Assembly: GCF_000196235.1 (NCBI RefSeq)
Contig: NC_008541.1
Coordinates: 496,001 to 560,000 of the forward strand
Length of the DNA: 64,000 nt
Reading direction: 5' to 3'
Source: Arthrobacter sp. FB24
Lineage (GTDB): Bacteria > Actinomycetota > Actinomycetes > Actinomycetales > Micrococcaceae
Below the pieces are notes generated by a model. The model worked only from the letters and a program-made list of their open reading frames with translations, ran no database searches and was not told the DNA's origin. Shown here piece after piece: positions 24,735-33,314 of the stretch (the stretch's first letter is position 1; each line of letters begins with the position of its first letter). Made by a program: the position numbers and the translations under genes.

Positions 24735-25435
24735 GCTGTGGCTCCTTCAAGGGTGCTGGCTTCAATGGTCGTGGTTGCGTCGAGGGAGGGGGCGACATCG
24801 AAGTCGGCTTCGGTCTTCCCGCGGATCTCCTCGGCGGTGACGCCGGGGGCGAGACGGGTCAGCGTGAGCCGCCGGCCGCCGTCGTCCGTCTTTTCAAGAT
24901 CAAAAACGGCGAGATCGCTGATGATCCGGTCCACGCAGCTCAGCCCGGTGAGCGGCAGGGTGCATTCCTTCACGATCTTGGCCGTGCCGTCTTTGGCGTT
25001 GTGCTCGGTCAGCACCACAACGCGCGGGGTGCCGGCGACGAGGTCCATGGCGCCGCCCATGCCCTTGACCATCTTGCCGGGGATGGTCCAGTTGGCGAGG
25101 TCGCCGCTGCCGGAGACCTGCATGGCGCCCAGGATGGCGACCTTGACGTGCCCGCCGCGGATCATGCCGAACGAAGCGGCGGAGTCGAAGATGCTGCCGC
25201 CGGGGAGGACCGTGACGGTCTGCTTGCCGGCGTTGATGAGGTCGGCGTCTTCCTCTCCCTCGTAGGGGAAGGGGCCCATGCCGAGCAGGCCGTTCTCGCT
25301 CTGCAGGACCACGCGGACGCCATCGGGCAGGTTGTTGGCCACCAGCGTGGGGATGCCAATGCCGAGGTTGACGTAGTCGCCGTCGTTCAGTTCTTCGGCC
25401 GCGATCGCAGCCATTTCATTCCGGGTCCAAGCCAT
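24731..25435 (-). CDS. 3-oxoacid CoA-transferase, subunit B
   Basis: This 234-residue protein has the class-I CoA-transferase beta-subunit signature, including the catalytic glutamate Glu47 in [30 protein letters not shown] and TLPLTG are family motifs. With subunit A it moves CoA from succinyl-CoA to a 3-oxoacid (acetoacetate or 3-oxoadipate). The downstream thiolase overlaps by four bases and would cleave the product. The divergent IclR gene favours the beta-ketoadipate pathway (PcaJ), but ScoB cannot be excluded. Confidence 0.9.
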   Translation of the reverse strand: MAWTRNEMAAIAAEELNDGDYVNLGIGIPTLVANNLPDGVRVVLQSENGLLGMGPFPYEGEEDADLINAGKQTVTVLPGGSIFDSAASFGMIRGGHVKVAILGAMQVSGSGDLANWTIPGKMVKGMGGAMDLVAGTPRVVVLTEHNAKDGTAKIVKECTLPLTGLSCVDRIISDLAVFDLEKTDDGGRRLTLTRLAPGVTAEEIRGKTEADFDVAPSLDATTTIEASTLEGATA

Positions 25436-25467
25436 GATGATTCTCCTGAAGAAAGTAGGGGCGGCGC

Positions 25468-26208
25468 TCAGGCCGGAACGGATACGGCATCGGAGGTTAC
25501 GGCGGCTTCGGTGCGGGGGCGGACCGTGCGCTGCTCGATGTCCTTGACCCTGCCGCTGGCCCGCACCAGGCGCTGGACGAACACGCCCGGGGTGACGATG
25601 TGGTTCGGATCCAGCTGGCCGGGCTCCACGATCACTTCGGCTTCGGCCACCGTGATGACCCCGGCCGTGGCCACCACCGGGTTGAAGTTCCGGGCGGTGT
25701 AACGGTAGATCAGGTTGCCGTCCGTATCGGCGGTGTGCGCGTGCACCAGGGCGACGTCGGCCTTGATGGCGCGCTCCTGGACGTACGTCTCCCCGTCGAA
25801 CTCGGCCAGCGGCTTACCTTCGGCAACAAGGGTCCCGACACCCGTCTTGGTGTAGAACGCCGGAATGCCGGCGCCGCCGGCACGGAGGCGCTCGGCGAGG
25901 GTGCCCTGCGGAGTGAACTCCACCTCCAGATTGCCGGCAAGGTACTGCTCGGCAAAGAGCTTGTTCTCGCCTACGTAGGAGGCGATGACTTTGCGGACCT
26001 GTCCGGCTTCGATCAGGATGCCCAGGCCCTTGCCGTCCACGCCCATGTTGTTGGACACCACGGTGAGGTCCTTGACGCCGGAGTCGCGGACCGCCTCGAT
26101 CAGGTCAGCCGGGATGCCGCTGAGGCCAAAGCCTCCGACGGCGAGCGTCATGCCGTCCCGCAGTACGTCCTGCAGCGCGGCGGCCGCTCCGGATTTCAGC
26201 TTTGACAT
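25468..26208 (-). CDS. 3-oxoacid CoA-transferase, subunit A
   Basis: This 246-residue alpha subunit has [15 protein letters not shown] near the start (CoA-binding GxGGF type), [21 protein letters not shown] and [22 protein letters not shown], all typical of PcaI/ScoA. It forms a heterodimer or heterotetramer with subunit B, encoded 32 bp downstream. It is the first gene of the leftward operon, 30 bp from a TCCA-N5-TGGA operator candidate in the divergent gap. Confidence 0.9.
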   Translation of the reverse strand: MSKLKSGAAAALQDVLRDGMTLAVGGFGLSGIPADLIEAVRDSGVKDLTVVSNNMGVDGKGLGILIEAGQVRKVIASYVGENKLFAEQYLAGNLEVEFTPQGTLAERLRAGGAGIPAFYTKTGVGTLVAEGKPLAEFDGETYVQERAIKADVALVHAHTADTDGNLIYRYTARNFNPVVATAGVITVAEAEVIVEPGQLDPNHIVTPGVFVQRLVRASGRVKDIEQRTVRPRTEAAVTSDAVSVPA

Positions 26209-26237
26209 CGCATCTCCTCATTGAGCTCTTGACGCAA

Positions 26238-26250
26238 TCCACTTTGTGGA
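26238..26250. promoter_or_regulatory. IclR-type operator candidate 1
   Basis: TCCAC-TTT-GTGGA, arms of five, shares the TCCA-N5-TGGA pattern with a second site at 26358-26370. It lies in the divergent gap next to the CoA-transferase operon. Confidence 0.5.
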
Positions 26251-26357
26251 CTGCTCCTCTGGTGTTGGAGCCTACGGTGCCGAAATGGGCACTGTCAACG
26301 GACGATTTTGGCGCGAAAAGCGGCGTTTTTACAGTGTGGACGATAGGATGGCGAGTG

Positions 26358-26370
26358 TCCATAATATGGA
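26358..26370. promoter_or_regulatory. IclR-type operator candidate 2
   Basis: TCCATA-A-TATGGA, arms of six, sits 38 bp before the preferred IclR start and shares its outer TCCA/TGGA bases and total length with site 1, pointing to autoregulation. Confidence 0.5.
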
Positions 26371-26407
26371 TGAGTTGGAGGATCTAACGCAAAGTCCGAG
26401 GAAAAAG

Positions 26408-27193
26408 ATGGCTTCATTACCGGTCCAGGGCGCACAAGTCGTCAGCCGCGTCGCGTCCCTGCTGCGCATTGTCGGACGGAAACCGGAAGGGTCCCCGCTC
26501 GTGGAACTCGTCAGGGAATCCGGGCTCACCCGCCCCACCGTGCACCGGCTGCTTTCCTCACTGGCCTCGGAGGGGCTGCTGGACCAGGATCCGCAAAGCG
26601 GGAACTGGGTCCTGGGTCCGGAGATCCTGCTGATGGGCTCCGTGGCCTCAGCCCGCTTCCCGCTCGAGGACATCGCCCGTCCCAGCCTCCGCCGGCTCGC
26701 CGAGGAGACCGGCGAAAGCGCGTTCTTCTCCATCCGCCGCGGCGCCGAAACGGTGTGCCTGCTCCGGGAGGAAGGCAGCTTCCCGGTGCGGTCCTTCGTC
26801 CTGCACGAGGGGGTCCGCTTCCCGCTGGGGGTTGCCTCTGCCGGAACCGCGATCATGGCGTTCCTGCCCGAGACGGAGCAGGAGGAGCTGCTGGCGGACT
26901 GGCCCGATCATGCGGGCAGTTTTGCGGCAGGCCACACCGAGGCACTGGTCCGGGAGAGCCTGGCCGCGACGCGGCAGGCCGGATACTCGGTGAATCCGGG
27001 GCTCGTGCTGGAGGGCAGCTGGGGGATGGGCGCAGCGGTATTCGACCAGCGCGGGCGCCCCGCCTGGGCGTTGTCGCTGACCGGGATTGAGCCGCGTTTC
27101 AAGGGGGAGCGGCAGGAGACGCTTGGCCGCCTCCTGATGGAAGAGGCGCACCGGATCTCGACGCTGCTCACACGGTCGCCGGGCGGCGCCTGA
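26408..27193 (+). CDS. IclR-family regulator of the CoA-transferase operon
   Basis: This protein of about 261 residues has an N-terminal winged helix (GAQVVSRVASLLRIVG ... LTRPTVHRLLSSLASEGLL) and an IclR ligand-binding domain (ESAFFSIRRGAETVCLLREE, PLGVASAGTAIMAFLP, AAVFDQRGRPAWALSLTG). The frame is open from 26246, but ATG 26408 is chosen. GAGGA lies five bases before it, and two palindromic operator candidates would otherwise fall inside the gene. It diverges from the CoA-transferase/thiolase genes and is probably their regulator. Confidence 0.88.
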   Translation: MASLPVQGAQVVSRVASLLRIVGRKPEGSPLVELVRESGLTRPTVHRLLSSLASEGLLDQDPQSGNWVLGPEILLMGSVASARFPLEDIARPSLRRLAEETGESAFFSIRRGAETVCLLREEGSFPVRSFVLHEGVRFPLGVASAGTAIMAFLPETEQEELLADWPDHAGSFAAGHTEALVRESLAATRQAGYSVNPGLVLEGSWGMGAAVFDQRGRPAWALSLTGIEPRFKGERQETLGRLLMEEAHRISTLLTRSPGGA

Positions 27194-27638
27194 CGTTGAG
27201 CAGTGAGTATCGACAAATCCGTTGTCCCAGAGCACGATTGGACTGTATCGGCAGTGTCCAACCGATCGGCCCCGGCCGCACAACGTCGGTTGCATCATCC
27301 GGGCGCTCACCGTCCAACGGATCCGTAATCGTTATCCCTCCGATGAACGGAGGACAGTGCATGGACCATTTGTCGTGGCACCGCACCGTGCGAGGGGGCA
27401 GCGCGGTAGCTGCGAGCTGGTAATACATTTCACGTTCACCGTAGGCGCGCCACGCCTCATAACGGGCGCGTCGGATCATGCTGACTTCTTTCCCGCCTAA
27501 GCCTGGGTAGCCCCGGGGAGGAGAAACGTGGCTGGCGTCTGCCGGGCCGACGTCGTGATTCGCGATGCCGGAACCGTCAGACCGGCCTCCCGGCCGTCAA
27601 CAACAACACAGGGAAAACACACAGAAGGAATGAGTCTT
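27194..27638 (+). other. intergenic region with one inverted repeat
   Basis: About 445 bp separate the IclR and cupredoxin genes. An open frame begins at 27528 but lacks a ribosome site there and is best read as leader. A TTGGAC/GTCCAA inverted repeat with a 12-nt spacer lies at 27238-27261 and could be a regulator site. No tRNA or further gene is seen. Confidence 0.5.
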
Positions 27639-28595
27639 ATGGCTCTCCAGAAAGAAAGCCGCCGACTGGTGCGCGCGCTCCTGGCGGCGTTAATCTCGCT
27701 GCTGATGCCGGTGGCACTTAGTGGCACCGCCGCCGCGGACGGCGGGAAGTCACCCAGGACCTGGACTGTCCAGGTCGGTTCCGAGTCATCGGACCAGGCG
27801 ATCCAGGGGATGTCCTTCCTCCCGGAAAATATCTACATCAATGCCGGCGACAAGATCACCTGGAAAGCGAACGCGGCAGAAATCCATACCGTGACGTTCC
27901 TTGCCGAAGGCCAGTCGCTGGAGTCCACGCAGCCGTTCAACCCGGGCAATCCGCAGTACGTTGAAGCGCAGGGCGGCAAGTCCTACGACGGAAAGTCGTA
28001 CTACAACTCAGGTGTCATGACGAACGTGTCAGACAGCGGCTTCAATGAAGTGGGACGCTACACGCTGAAATTCCCGGACACGGGCGAGTTCACGTACTAC
28101 TGCCTGGTTCATGGCATGGCCATGAAGGGGACCGTTCACGTGCGGGATGCCGGCACTGAGTACCCCTACACCCAGTCGCAGTACGACCGTCAGTCGAACA
28201 AACAGGAGCGGAAGATCCTGCGGGACGGCTACGAGCAATGGGACGCGGCTCGGGCCAAAGCCGATAACCATACCGTCATCGCAGGGACCGACAACGAAAC
28301 GGCCATGCTGATGCGGTTCGTCCGCTCGCACATCGTGGTCCATGTTGGCGACGAAGTGACCTTCGTGAATGACGGCATGGGAGCCCCGCACACCGTCACC
28401 TTCGGCGAGGAGCCGGCGGACGAGTTGGCAGCCGTGGGCGATCCTGCCGACTTCACCGGCGGTGACCTCAGTTCCGGCCTGATGCTGCCGAAGAGCACCT
28501 TCACCGTGAAGTTCAACAAGGCCGGGGAGTTCGATTACATCTGTGCCCTCCACGACTTCATGGGGATGAAGGGCACCGTGGAAGTCCGGGACTGA
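27639..28595 (+). CDS. exported protein with two tandem cupredoxin domains
   Basis: The protein has 318 residues from ATG 27639 (AGAAGGA nine bases upstream), with a signal peptide of about 33 residues. Domain 1 (about 40-170) keeps the type-1 copper ligands His83, Cys155, His158 and a Met at 160 or 162 (YYCLVHGMAMKG). Domain 2 (about 205-318) keeps His251, Cys302, His305 and Met308/310 (YICALHDFMGMKG). A charged linker (QYDRQSNKQERKILRDGYEQ) joins them. It should be an exported electron-transfer or copper-handling protein. There is no C-terminal anchor, so it is probably free or loosely bound outside the membrane. Confidence 0.88.
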   Translation: MALQKESRRLVRALLAALISLLMPVALSGTAAADGGKSPRTWTVQVGSESSDQAIQGMSFLPENIYINAGDKITWKANAAEIHTVTFLAEGQSLESTQPFNPGNPQYVEAQGGKSYDGKSYYNSGVMTNVSDSGFNEVGRYTLKFPDTGEFTYYCLVHGMAMKGTVHVRDAGTEYPYTQSQYDRQSNKQERKILRDGYEQWDAARAKADNHTVIAGTDNETAMLMRFVRSHIVVHVGDEVTFVNDGMGAPHTVTFGEEPADELAAVGDPADFTGGDLSSGLMLPKSTFTVKFNKAGEFDYICALHDFMGMKGTVEVRD

Positions 28596-28659
28596 CCGGA
28601 ACCTGCGGACTCCAGTGAATGAATCCGGCGGCCGGGAGGTAGTCAGGACCGGCCGCCGC

Positions 28660-28727
28660 GGGGCACTTTGACACGGACACGCCGTTATTTCGGGCCGCAA
28701 CGGTCCAACCGGCGACCAAAGTGCCCC
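28660..28727. repeat. 11-bp inverted repeat with long loop
   Basis: GGGGCACTTTG (28660-28670) and its exact complement (28717-28727, followed by GTTTT) flank 46 bp. It could be a terminator for the cupredoxin gene with a branched loop, or the ends of a very small mobile repeat. Confidence 0.45.
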
Positions 28728-28740
28728 GTTTTGGATCAGA

Positions 28741-28769
28741 GCCTGACCCGGTGGATCCCAGGGTCAGGC
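28741..28769. terminator. terminator hairpin of nadE
   Basis: GCCTGACCC / GGGTCAGGC forms a nine-base-pair perfect stem with an 11-nt loop. It directly abuts the nadE stop codon and lies between convergent genes. Confidence 0.65.
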
Positions 28770-29590
28770 TACCTCCACCACGTGTCGAAGATGGTCACCG
28801 GGACGGTGCGCTTGTGGCGGGTGCGAAGGTATTTCTGCTCAATCGATTCGGCGACGGCGTCCGGGACGTCGCGGCCTTCGAGGTAGTCGTCGATCTGGTC
28901 GTAGCTCAGGCCCAGTTCTTCCTCGTCCGTGCGGCCGGGCTTGCCGTCAAGGAGGTCGGCAGTGGGGACCTTCTCCCAGATCCGTGCCGGGGCGCCGAGT
29001 TCCGCGAGGAGTGCCCTGTTCTGGCGTTTGTTCAGCCCGAACAGCGGCAGGATGTCCGCGCCGCCGTCGCCGTATTTCGTGAAGAAGCCGGTGACGGATT
29101 CAGCGCCGTGGTCCGTGCCGATGACCAAGTAGTTGTGCTCGCCCGCGAGGGCGTACTGCGCGATCATGCGGGTGCGGGCCTTGGTGTTGCCCTTGTGGAA
29201 ATCGGAGATGCCGTTGCCCACGGTCTTCTCGAATTCTTCCTCGAAACCGTCAACCGCGGCGGAGATGTTGAACGTCCACTCGGTCTTGGCCTGGATGAAG
29301 TCCAGCGCTGCCTGGGCGTCGTCCTCATCGTGCTGCACGCCGTAGGGCAGGCGGACCGCCACAAAATTGGCTTCCGTGCCTTCCGCCGCAAGCTCTTCGA
29401 CGGCAAGCTGGGCGAGCCGGCCCGCGAGCGAGGAATCAAGGCCTCCGGAGATGCCCAGGACGAATCCCTTGGTGTGCGTCGCCTTGAGGTATTCCTTCAG
29501 GAACGTGACGCGTTTGCGCACCTCCCCGGCGGGGTCGATCCGGGGCTGGACGCCCATTTCTTCAATGATCCTGGCCTGGAGTTCGCGCAT
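28769..29590 (-). CDS. nadE: NH3-dependent NAD+ synthetase
   Basis: The 273 residues compare well with the 275 of E. coli NadE. The PP-loop is [13 protein letters not shown] (Ser48-Ser54), with [14 protein letters not shown] and [20 protein letters not shown] for ATP and deamido-NAD binding. It amidates nicotinate adenine dinucleotide with ammonia and ATP. There is no glutaminase domain, so ammonia is used directly. The ATG at 29590 was preferred to an in-frame TTG 27 bases upstream, because a -10 hexamer and near-consensus -35 precede it and predict a leaderless transcript. Confidence 0.95.
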   Translation of the reverse strand: MRELQARIIEEMGVQPRIDPAGEVRKRVTFLKEYLKATHTKGFVLGISGGLDSSLAGRLAQLAVEELAAEGTEANFVAVRLPYGVQHDEDDAQAALDFIQAKTEWTFNISAAVDGFEEEFEKTVGNGISDFHKGNTKARTRMIAQYALAGEHNYLVIGTDHGAESVTGFFTKYGDGGADILPLFGLNKRQNRALLAELGAPARIWEKVPTADLLDGKPGRTDEEELGLSYDQIDDYLEGRDVPDAVAESIEQKYLRTRHKRTVPVTIFDTWWR

Positions 29591-29597
29591 GTGATCC

Positions 29598-29627
29598 AGA
29601 CTAGTCAGCAGTGTCAACCATGCTCAA
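29598..29627 (-). promoter_or_regulatory. predicted nadE promoter (leaderless)
   Basis: On the minus strand a TTGAGC (29622-29627) is followed by 18 bp and TAGTCT (29598-29603). Seven bases later comes the nadE ATG, so transcription should begin at or next to the start codon. Confidence 0.5.
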
Positions 29628-29654
29628 CTGTGTCCGTCCCGAGCCGGCCGGAAA

Positions 29655-30719
29655 TTAGCGGACGCCAGGCTCGGGCGCAGGCCCCGTGGAGCCGCGCACC
29701 GTGAGGTGGGTGGGCATCACTGCTAGGCGCCTGGTCGTTCCGCCGTGGAGCGGATTCAACTGGGAAAGGAGCATCGAAACGGCAACGCGACCAGCCTGTT
29801 CGATCGGGGAGGAAATGGTTGTTAGCGGAGGGTTGCAGAAATCAGCGCCGAAAATATCGTCGCATCCCACAATGCTCATGTCCTCGGGCACGCGGATGCC
29901 CCTCTCGCGCAATCGCTGCAGCATGCCTATGGCCAGCAGGTCATTGAAGACGATGCACGCCGTTGCCCCGGTGCGCACGGCAGCGTCGGCGGCTGCCGCT
30001 CCGGATGTGGTCTTCGGGGTGAAGGGGCCGATCCTGTGCGTTTCGAGTCCTCTATGGGCGGAGTCCTCCTCGAAGATTTTCCAGCGTCGCAAATTGGACC
30101 ACGACGTCGGCGGGCCGCTCACGTAGCAGATCCGGTGATGGCCGAGGGAGGCGAGGTGCTCCAATGCCTGGATCATGGCGGACGGCGTATCGATCACCAC
30201 GGTAGGTGCGTTCGCTGAGGCGCGATTGATTGTAACCAGCGGCTGCGAACCGGAAACGTCGGCAAGCTGCGCGTCCGTCAGGCGCGATGCCGCCAGGATA
30301 AACCCGTCCGCTGACCGCCGCATTTTGTGAAGTGCCTCAAGCTCCATCTCGCTGGACTCCTCAGTGTCCACCAGGAGCTGGGTGAGCCCGGCGGCCTTGA
30401 GCTGGTGCTGCGTCCCCCTGATGATGTCGAAATAGAAGGGGTTGGTAATGTCCGGCACCAGGACAGCTACAGTGTCCGTGCGACCCGAACTGAGTCCCCG
30501 AGCCTGCGAGCTGGGCACGTAATTGAGCCGGGCTGCGGCCTCTTCGATCCGTTCCCGGGTGTGCCGGTTTACCCGGTCCGGCTTGGACAGTGCGCGCGAA
30601 ACCGTTGAAGTGGCCACTCCCGCCAGCTCGGCTACGTCCTTGATTGTTGGCATTTTTTCGGCGGGCGGCCTGCGGACCTCGGCCCCGTTGTCCCCTGCAT
30701 CCACCACCGCAGAGCTCAT
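29655..30719 (-). CDS. LacI-family transcriptional repressor
   Basis: This 354-residue protein has an N-terminal LacI helix-turn-helix and hinge (TIKDVAELAGVATSTVSRAL ... RLNYVPSSQARGLSSGRT) after a 23-residue extension. The periplasmic-binding-protein-like effector domain contains VPDITNPFYFDIIRG, CIVFNDLLAIGML and SIVGCDDI. It probably binds the operator at 30822-30835 and releases in the presence of a sugar-acid inducer, controlling the divergent transporter/uxaC operon. AAAGGA precedes the ATG. Confidence 0.95.
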   Translation of the reverse strand: MSSAVVDAGDNGAEVRRPPAEKMPTIKDVAELAGVATSTVSRALSKPDRVNRHTRERIEEAAARLNYVPSSQARGLSSGRTDTVAVLVPDITNPFYFDIIRGTQHQLKAAGLTQLLVDTEESSEMELEALHKMRRSADGFILAASRLTDAQLADVSGSQPLVTINRASANAPTVVIDTPSAMIQALEHLASLGHHRICYVSGPPTSWSNLRRWKIFEEDSAHRGLETHRIGPFTPKTTSGAAAADAAVRTGATACIVFNDLLAIGMLQRLRERGIRVPEDMSIVGCDDIFGADFCNPPLTTISSPIEQAGRVAVSMLLSQLNPLHGGTTRRLAVMPTHLTVRGSTGPAPEPGVR

Positions 30720-30821
30720 GGATAAGTCCTTTCATGGCTGACGCATCGCCCCGGGCAGTGTGCGCTACGGGCTTGGGTGCAGTGCCTAATAGGTAACATC
30801 TCAACACCTTTGGCAACTTTT

Positions 30822-30835
30822 GGCAATCGCTTGCC
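30822..30835. promoter_or_regulatory. LacI-type operator
   Basis: GGCAATCGCTTGCC is a palindrome with central CG, the typical LacI-family layout, broken only at one pair. It abuts the -35 hexamer of the divergent transporter promoter, so binding should block polymerase. Confidence 0.65.
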
Positions 30836-30859
30836 GCAACATTGCCTTATCCCTAGACT
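30831..30859 (+). promoter_or_regulatory. promoter of the second sugar-acid operon
   Basis: TTGCCG (30831-30836), 17-bp spacer, TAGACT (30854-30859) form a good sigma-70-type promoter. Its -35 lies inside the right half of the LacI operator. Confidence 0.6.
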
Positions 30860-30932
30860 GAGTTTCGAATCGCCTGCAGTGATGTGCGCCACATGACGTT
30901 GTGGCCATGTGGGTGTCCTAGAGGAGAAAACA

Positions 30933-32294
30933 ATGAGGTTTAGATCGTCTTCCGGGCTTGCGGCAATCGTTACGGCTGCGGCTTTGGCATTGACCGGCTG
31001 CGGCGCGGGCGCAGGGACTACTGGCAGTTCAACAAACGCCGACGGAAAGGTGGACGGCACGGGCAAGACGCTCAACGTCCTGGTCGGCGTCCTCAGCCAG
31101 TACCCGGAGCAGCAGAAGAAGTGGCAGAGCGACATCGCGGCCAAGTTCAAGGCAGAAACCGGGGCCGACGTGAAGTTTGAAACCTTCGCCTCAGCCAACG
31201 ACGAGCTGACGCGCATCCAGACCTCCGTGGTTTCAGGGCAGGGCCCGGACATCTATGGGCTCGGCACCACGTTCACTCCGACCGCCTTCGCCACCAAAGC
31301 CTTCGTGACCCTGTCCGACGACGATTGGAAGAAGGTCGGCGGCAAGGACCGCTTCAACCCTGCAGCATTGGGCATCTCCGGCCCCGACGAGGGGCACCAG
31401 GCCGGCATCCCGTTCGTAAGCCGCCCCTTCGTGATGGCTTACAACAAGGAGCTGTTGGCGGCTGCAGGCATTGAGAAGCCTGCCACCAGCTGGGACGAGC
31501 TTGCCGAACAGGCGAAGAAAATGACCAAGGACGGCACGTTCGGCATCGCCACCGGGTACAAAGACTCCTACGATCCGTGGAAGTTCATCTGGGCCATGTC
31601 CGTCCAAGCCGGCAATCCGCTGGTGGACGGAAACAGCCTCAAGATGGATGATCCCACCGTCAAGAAGGCTTACGAGACTTATTTCGGCTGGTTGACCGAT
31701 GACAAAGTTGTGGACCCTGCCTCCGTCGGGTGGAGCAACAGCAACGCGGTTGCTGCCTTCGCCAGCGGAAAAGCCGGTTATCTGATGATGACGACGTCGA
31801 GCTCCATCCCAACGCTGGACAAGTCGGCCGTGGCAGGCAAGTACGAATACGCACTGATGCCCACTACCGCTCCGGGTGAATCCAGCCCCAAGAGTGACGG
31901 CGCGGAAGCCGCGAGCATCCTCTCCGGGGATAACCTCGTGGTGGCGGACTACTCGAAGGAGAAGGATCTCGCCTTCGCCTACATCAAGCTGATCACCTCG
32001 AAAGAGGAACAGCTGAACTACCAAAAGACCTTCGGCGACCTGCCCGCAAACGCCGAGGCGTTGGCCAGCCTCACTGATCCCAAGCTCAAGCCAATCGCGG
32101 ATGCCGCCGCCAAGTCCAAAGCCACCCCGTTTACAGGTGCTTGGGGCGACATCCAGCTCGGCTTGCTCAACGTCACTGTTCAGTCGATTCCGGACCTTTC
32201 CAGCGGCAGGCTCGACGAGTCGGCCCTCGAGGCTCGAATCAAGGACGCCCAGACCAAGGGGCAGGCGTCCCTTGACCGGGCCGCCAAGGGATAA
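30933..32294 (+). CDS. extracellular sugar-binding lipoprotein of ABC transporter
   Basis: This 453-residue family-1 binding protein has a lipobox AALALTGCGAG (lipid Cys about 23). An extended mature part follows (LNVLVGVLSQYPEQQKKW ... SVVSGQGPDIYGLGTTF). The ATG at 30933 has AGAGGAGA upstream. It is the first gene of the LacI-controlled operon. Its ligand is probably a uronic acid or glucuronide, inferred from the downstream uxaC-type genes. Two permeases follow directly. Confidence 0.93.
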   Translation: MRFRSSSGLAAIVTAAALALTGCGAGAGTTGSSTNADGKVDGTGKTLNVLVGVLSQYPEQQKKWQSDIAAKFKAETGADVKFETFASANDELTRIQTSVVSGQGPDIYGLGTTFTPTAFATKAFVTLSDDDWKKVGGKDRFNPAALGISGPDEGHQAGIPFVSRPFVMAYNKELLAAAGIEKPATSWDELAEQAKKMTKDGTFGIATGYKDSYDPWKFIWAMSVQAGNPLVDGNSLKMDDPTVKKAYETYFGWLTDDKVVDPASVGWSNSNAVAAFASGKAGYLMMTTSSSIPTLDKSAVAGKYEYALMPTTAPGESSPKSDGAEAASILSGDNLVVADYSKEKDLAFAYIKLITSKEEQLNYQKTFGDLPANAEALASLTDPKLKPIADAAAKSKATPFTGAWGDIQLGLLNVTVQSIPDLSSGRLDESALEARIKDAQTKGQASLDRAAKG

Positions 32295-32300
32295 GTTCTG

Positions 32301-33314
32301 ATGTCTACAGACGCTTCCAATGAAGTCCGGGTTGCGGCGGACTCCGCCGCAACCCGGGCCTCCCGGGCCGCCTCTTCCGTGGCTGGTCCGCCGCCTGCCG
32401 GCGAGAGCAAGGGCCGCCGCAAGGGCCTGAGTGAACGCAACCGCCCGCTGTGGATGCTCATCCCGGGCGGGGCACTGATGTTCATCATCATCGTGGTGCC
32501 GCTTGTGCTGGGCATCTACATGTCCACCCTCAACCTGGACCAGTACACGCTGCGCCGCTGGATCAGCTCACCGTTCATCGGGGTGGAGAACTTCGTCGAA
32601 GCGCTCACTTCGTCGCCGCTCCTCCACGCAACCTGGCTGAGCGTCAGCTACTCCCTGCTGGCCATGGTGGTCACACTTCCGCTCGGAATCGCGGCTGCCG
32701 TGGCAACTCAGAATGCCTTCAGGGGACGCGCCGTGGTCCGGTCCATCTTCCTGATCCCGTACGTACTCCCGTCCTTTGTGGTTGCGACGATCTGGCGCAC
32801 CATGTTCCAGCCGGACGGCATCGTGGACAAGGCCCTGGGAACTGTGGGCATCGAAACCGGGCTCTGGCTCAACGGGCCGCAGACCTTCTGGACGCTGGTT
32901 CTGGTCCAGATCTGGGCCTCTTGGCCATTCATCTACTTGCTTGCGCTGTCCGGACTGCAATCCGTGGACCACGAGGTCCATGAGGCGTCAGCCTTGGACG
33001 GAGCCCTGTGGTGGAACAAGCTTCGATACGTCATCTTCCCTTACCTCAAGGGACCGCTTGCCCTCGCCTTCCTGATCGGCATGCTGCACCACATCAACAA
33101 CTTCACCCTTCCCTTCGTGCTGTTCGGCGTCCCTGCGCCAGCCGACGTCGAAGTGCTCCCCATCCTTACCTACGTCACCAGCTTCCAAAGCTTCCGCTTC
33201 GGACTGAGTGCTGCCATGGCTTTCGTCTCCCTGGTTCTGATCGCCATCCCGCTGTTCGTTTACCTTCGCGCCGTCAAGCTCGACGACGCCGAGTCACCTG
33301 GAGCCAAGAAATGA
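32301..33314 (+). CDS. sugar ABC transporter permease (MalF type)
   Basis: This 337-residue protein has six spans after an extended Ala/Ser-rich cytoplasmic start of about 45 residues. The EAA loop appears as EVHEASALDGALWWNKLRYV. It begins seven bases after the binding-protein gene and overlaps the next permease by four bases. The transport ATPase is not in the operon. Confidence 0.92.
   Translation: MSTDASNEVRVAADSAATRASRAASSVAGPPPAGESKGRRKGLSERNRPLWMLIPGGALMFIIIVVPLVLGIYMSTLNLDQYTLRRWISSPFIGVENFVEALTSSPLLHATWLSVSYSLLAMVVTLPLGIAAAVATQNAFRGRAVVRSIFLIPYVLPSFVVATIWRTMFQPDGIVDKALGTVGIETGLWLNGPQTFWTLVLVQIWASWPFIYLLALSGLQSVDHEVHEASALDGALWWNKLRYVIFPYLKGPLALAFLIGMLHHINNFTLPFVLFGVPAPADVEVLPILTYVTSFQSFRFGLSAAMAFVSLVLIAIPLFVYLRAVKLDDAESPGAKK

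Noticed and set aside
26246..26407. Upstream start for the second IclR regulator
   Set aside because: The added residues are not IclR-like, contain the palindromic sites, and lack a ribosome site. ATG 26408 has one.
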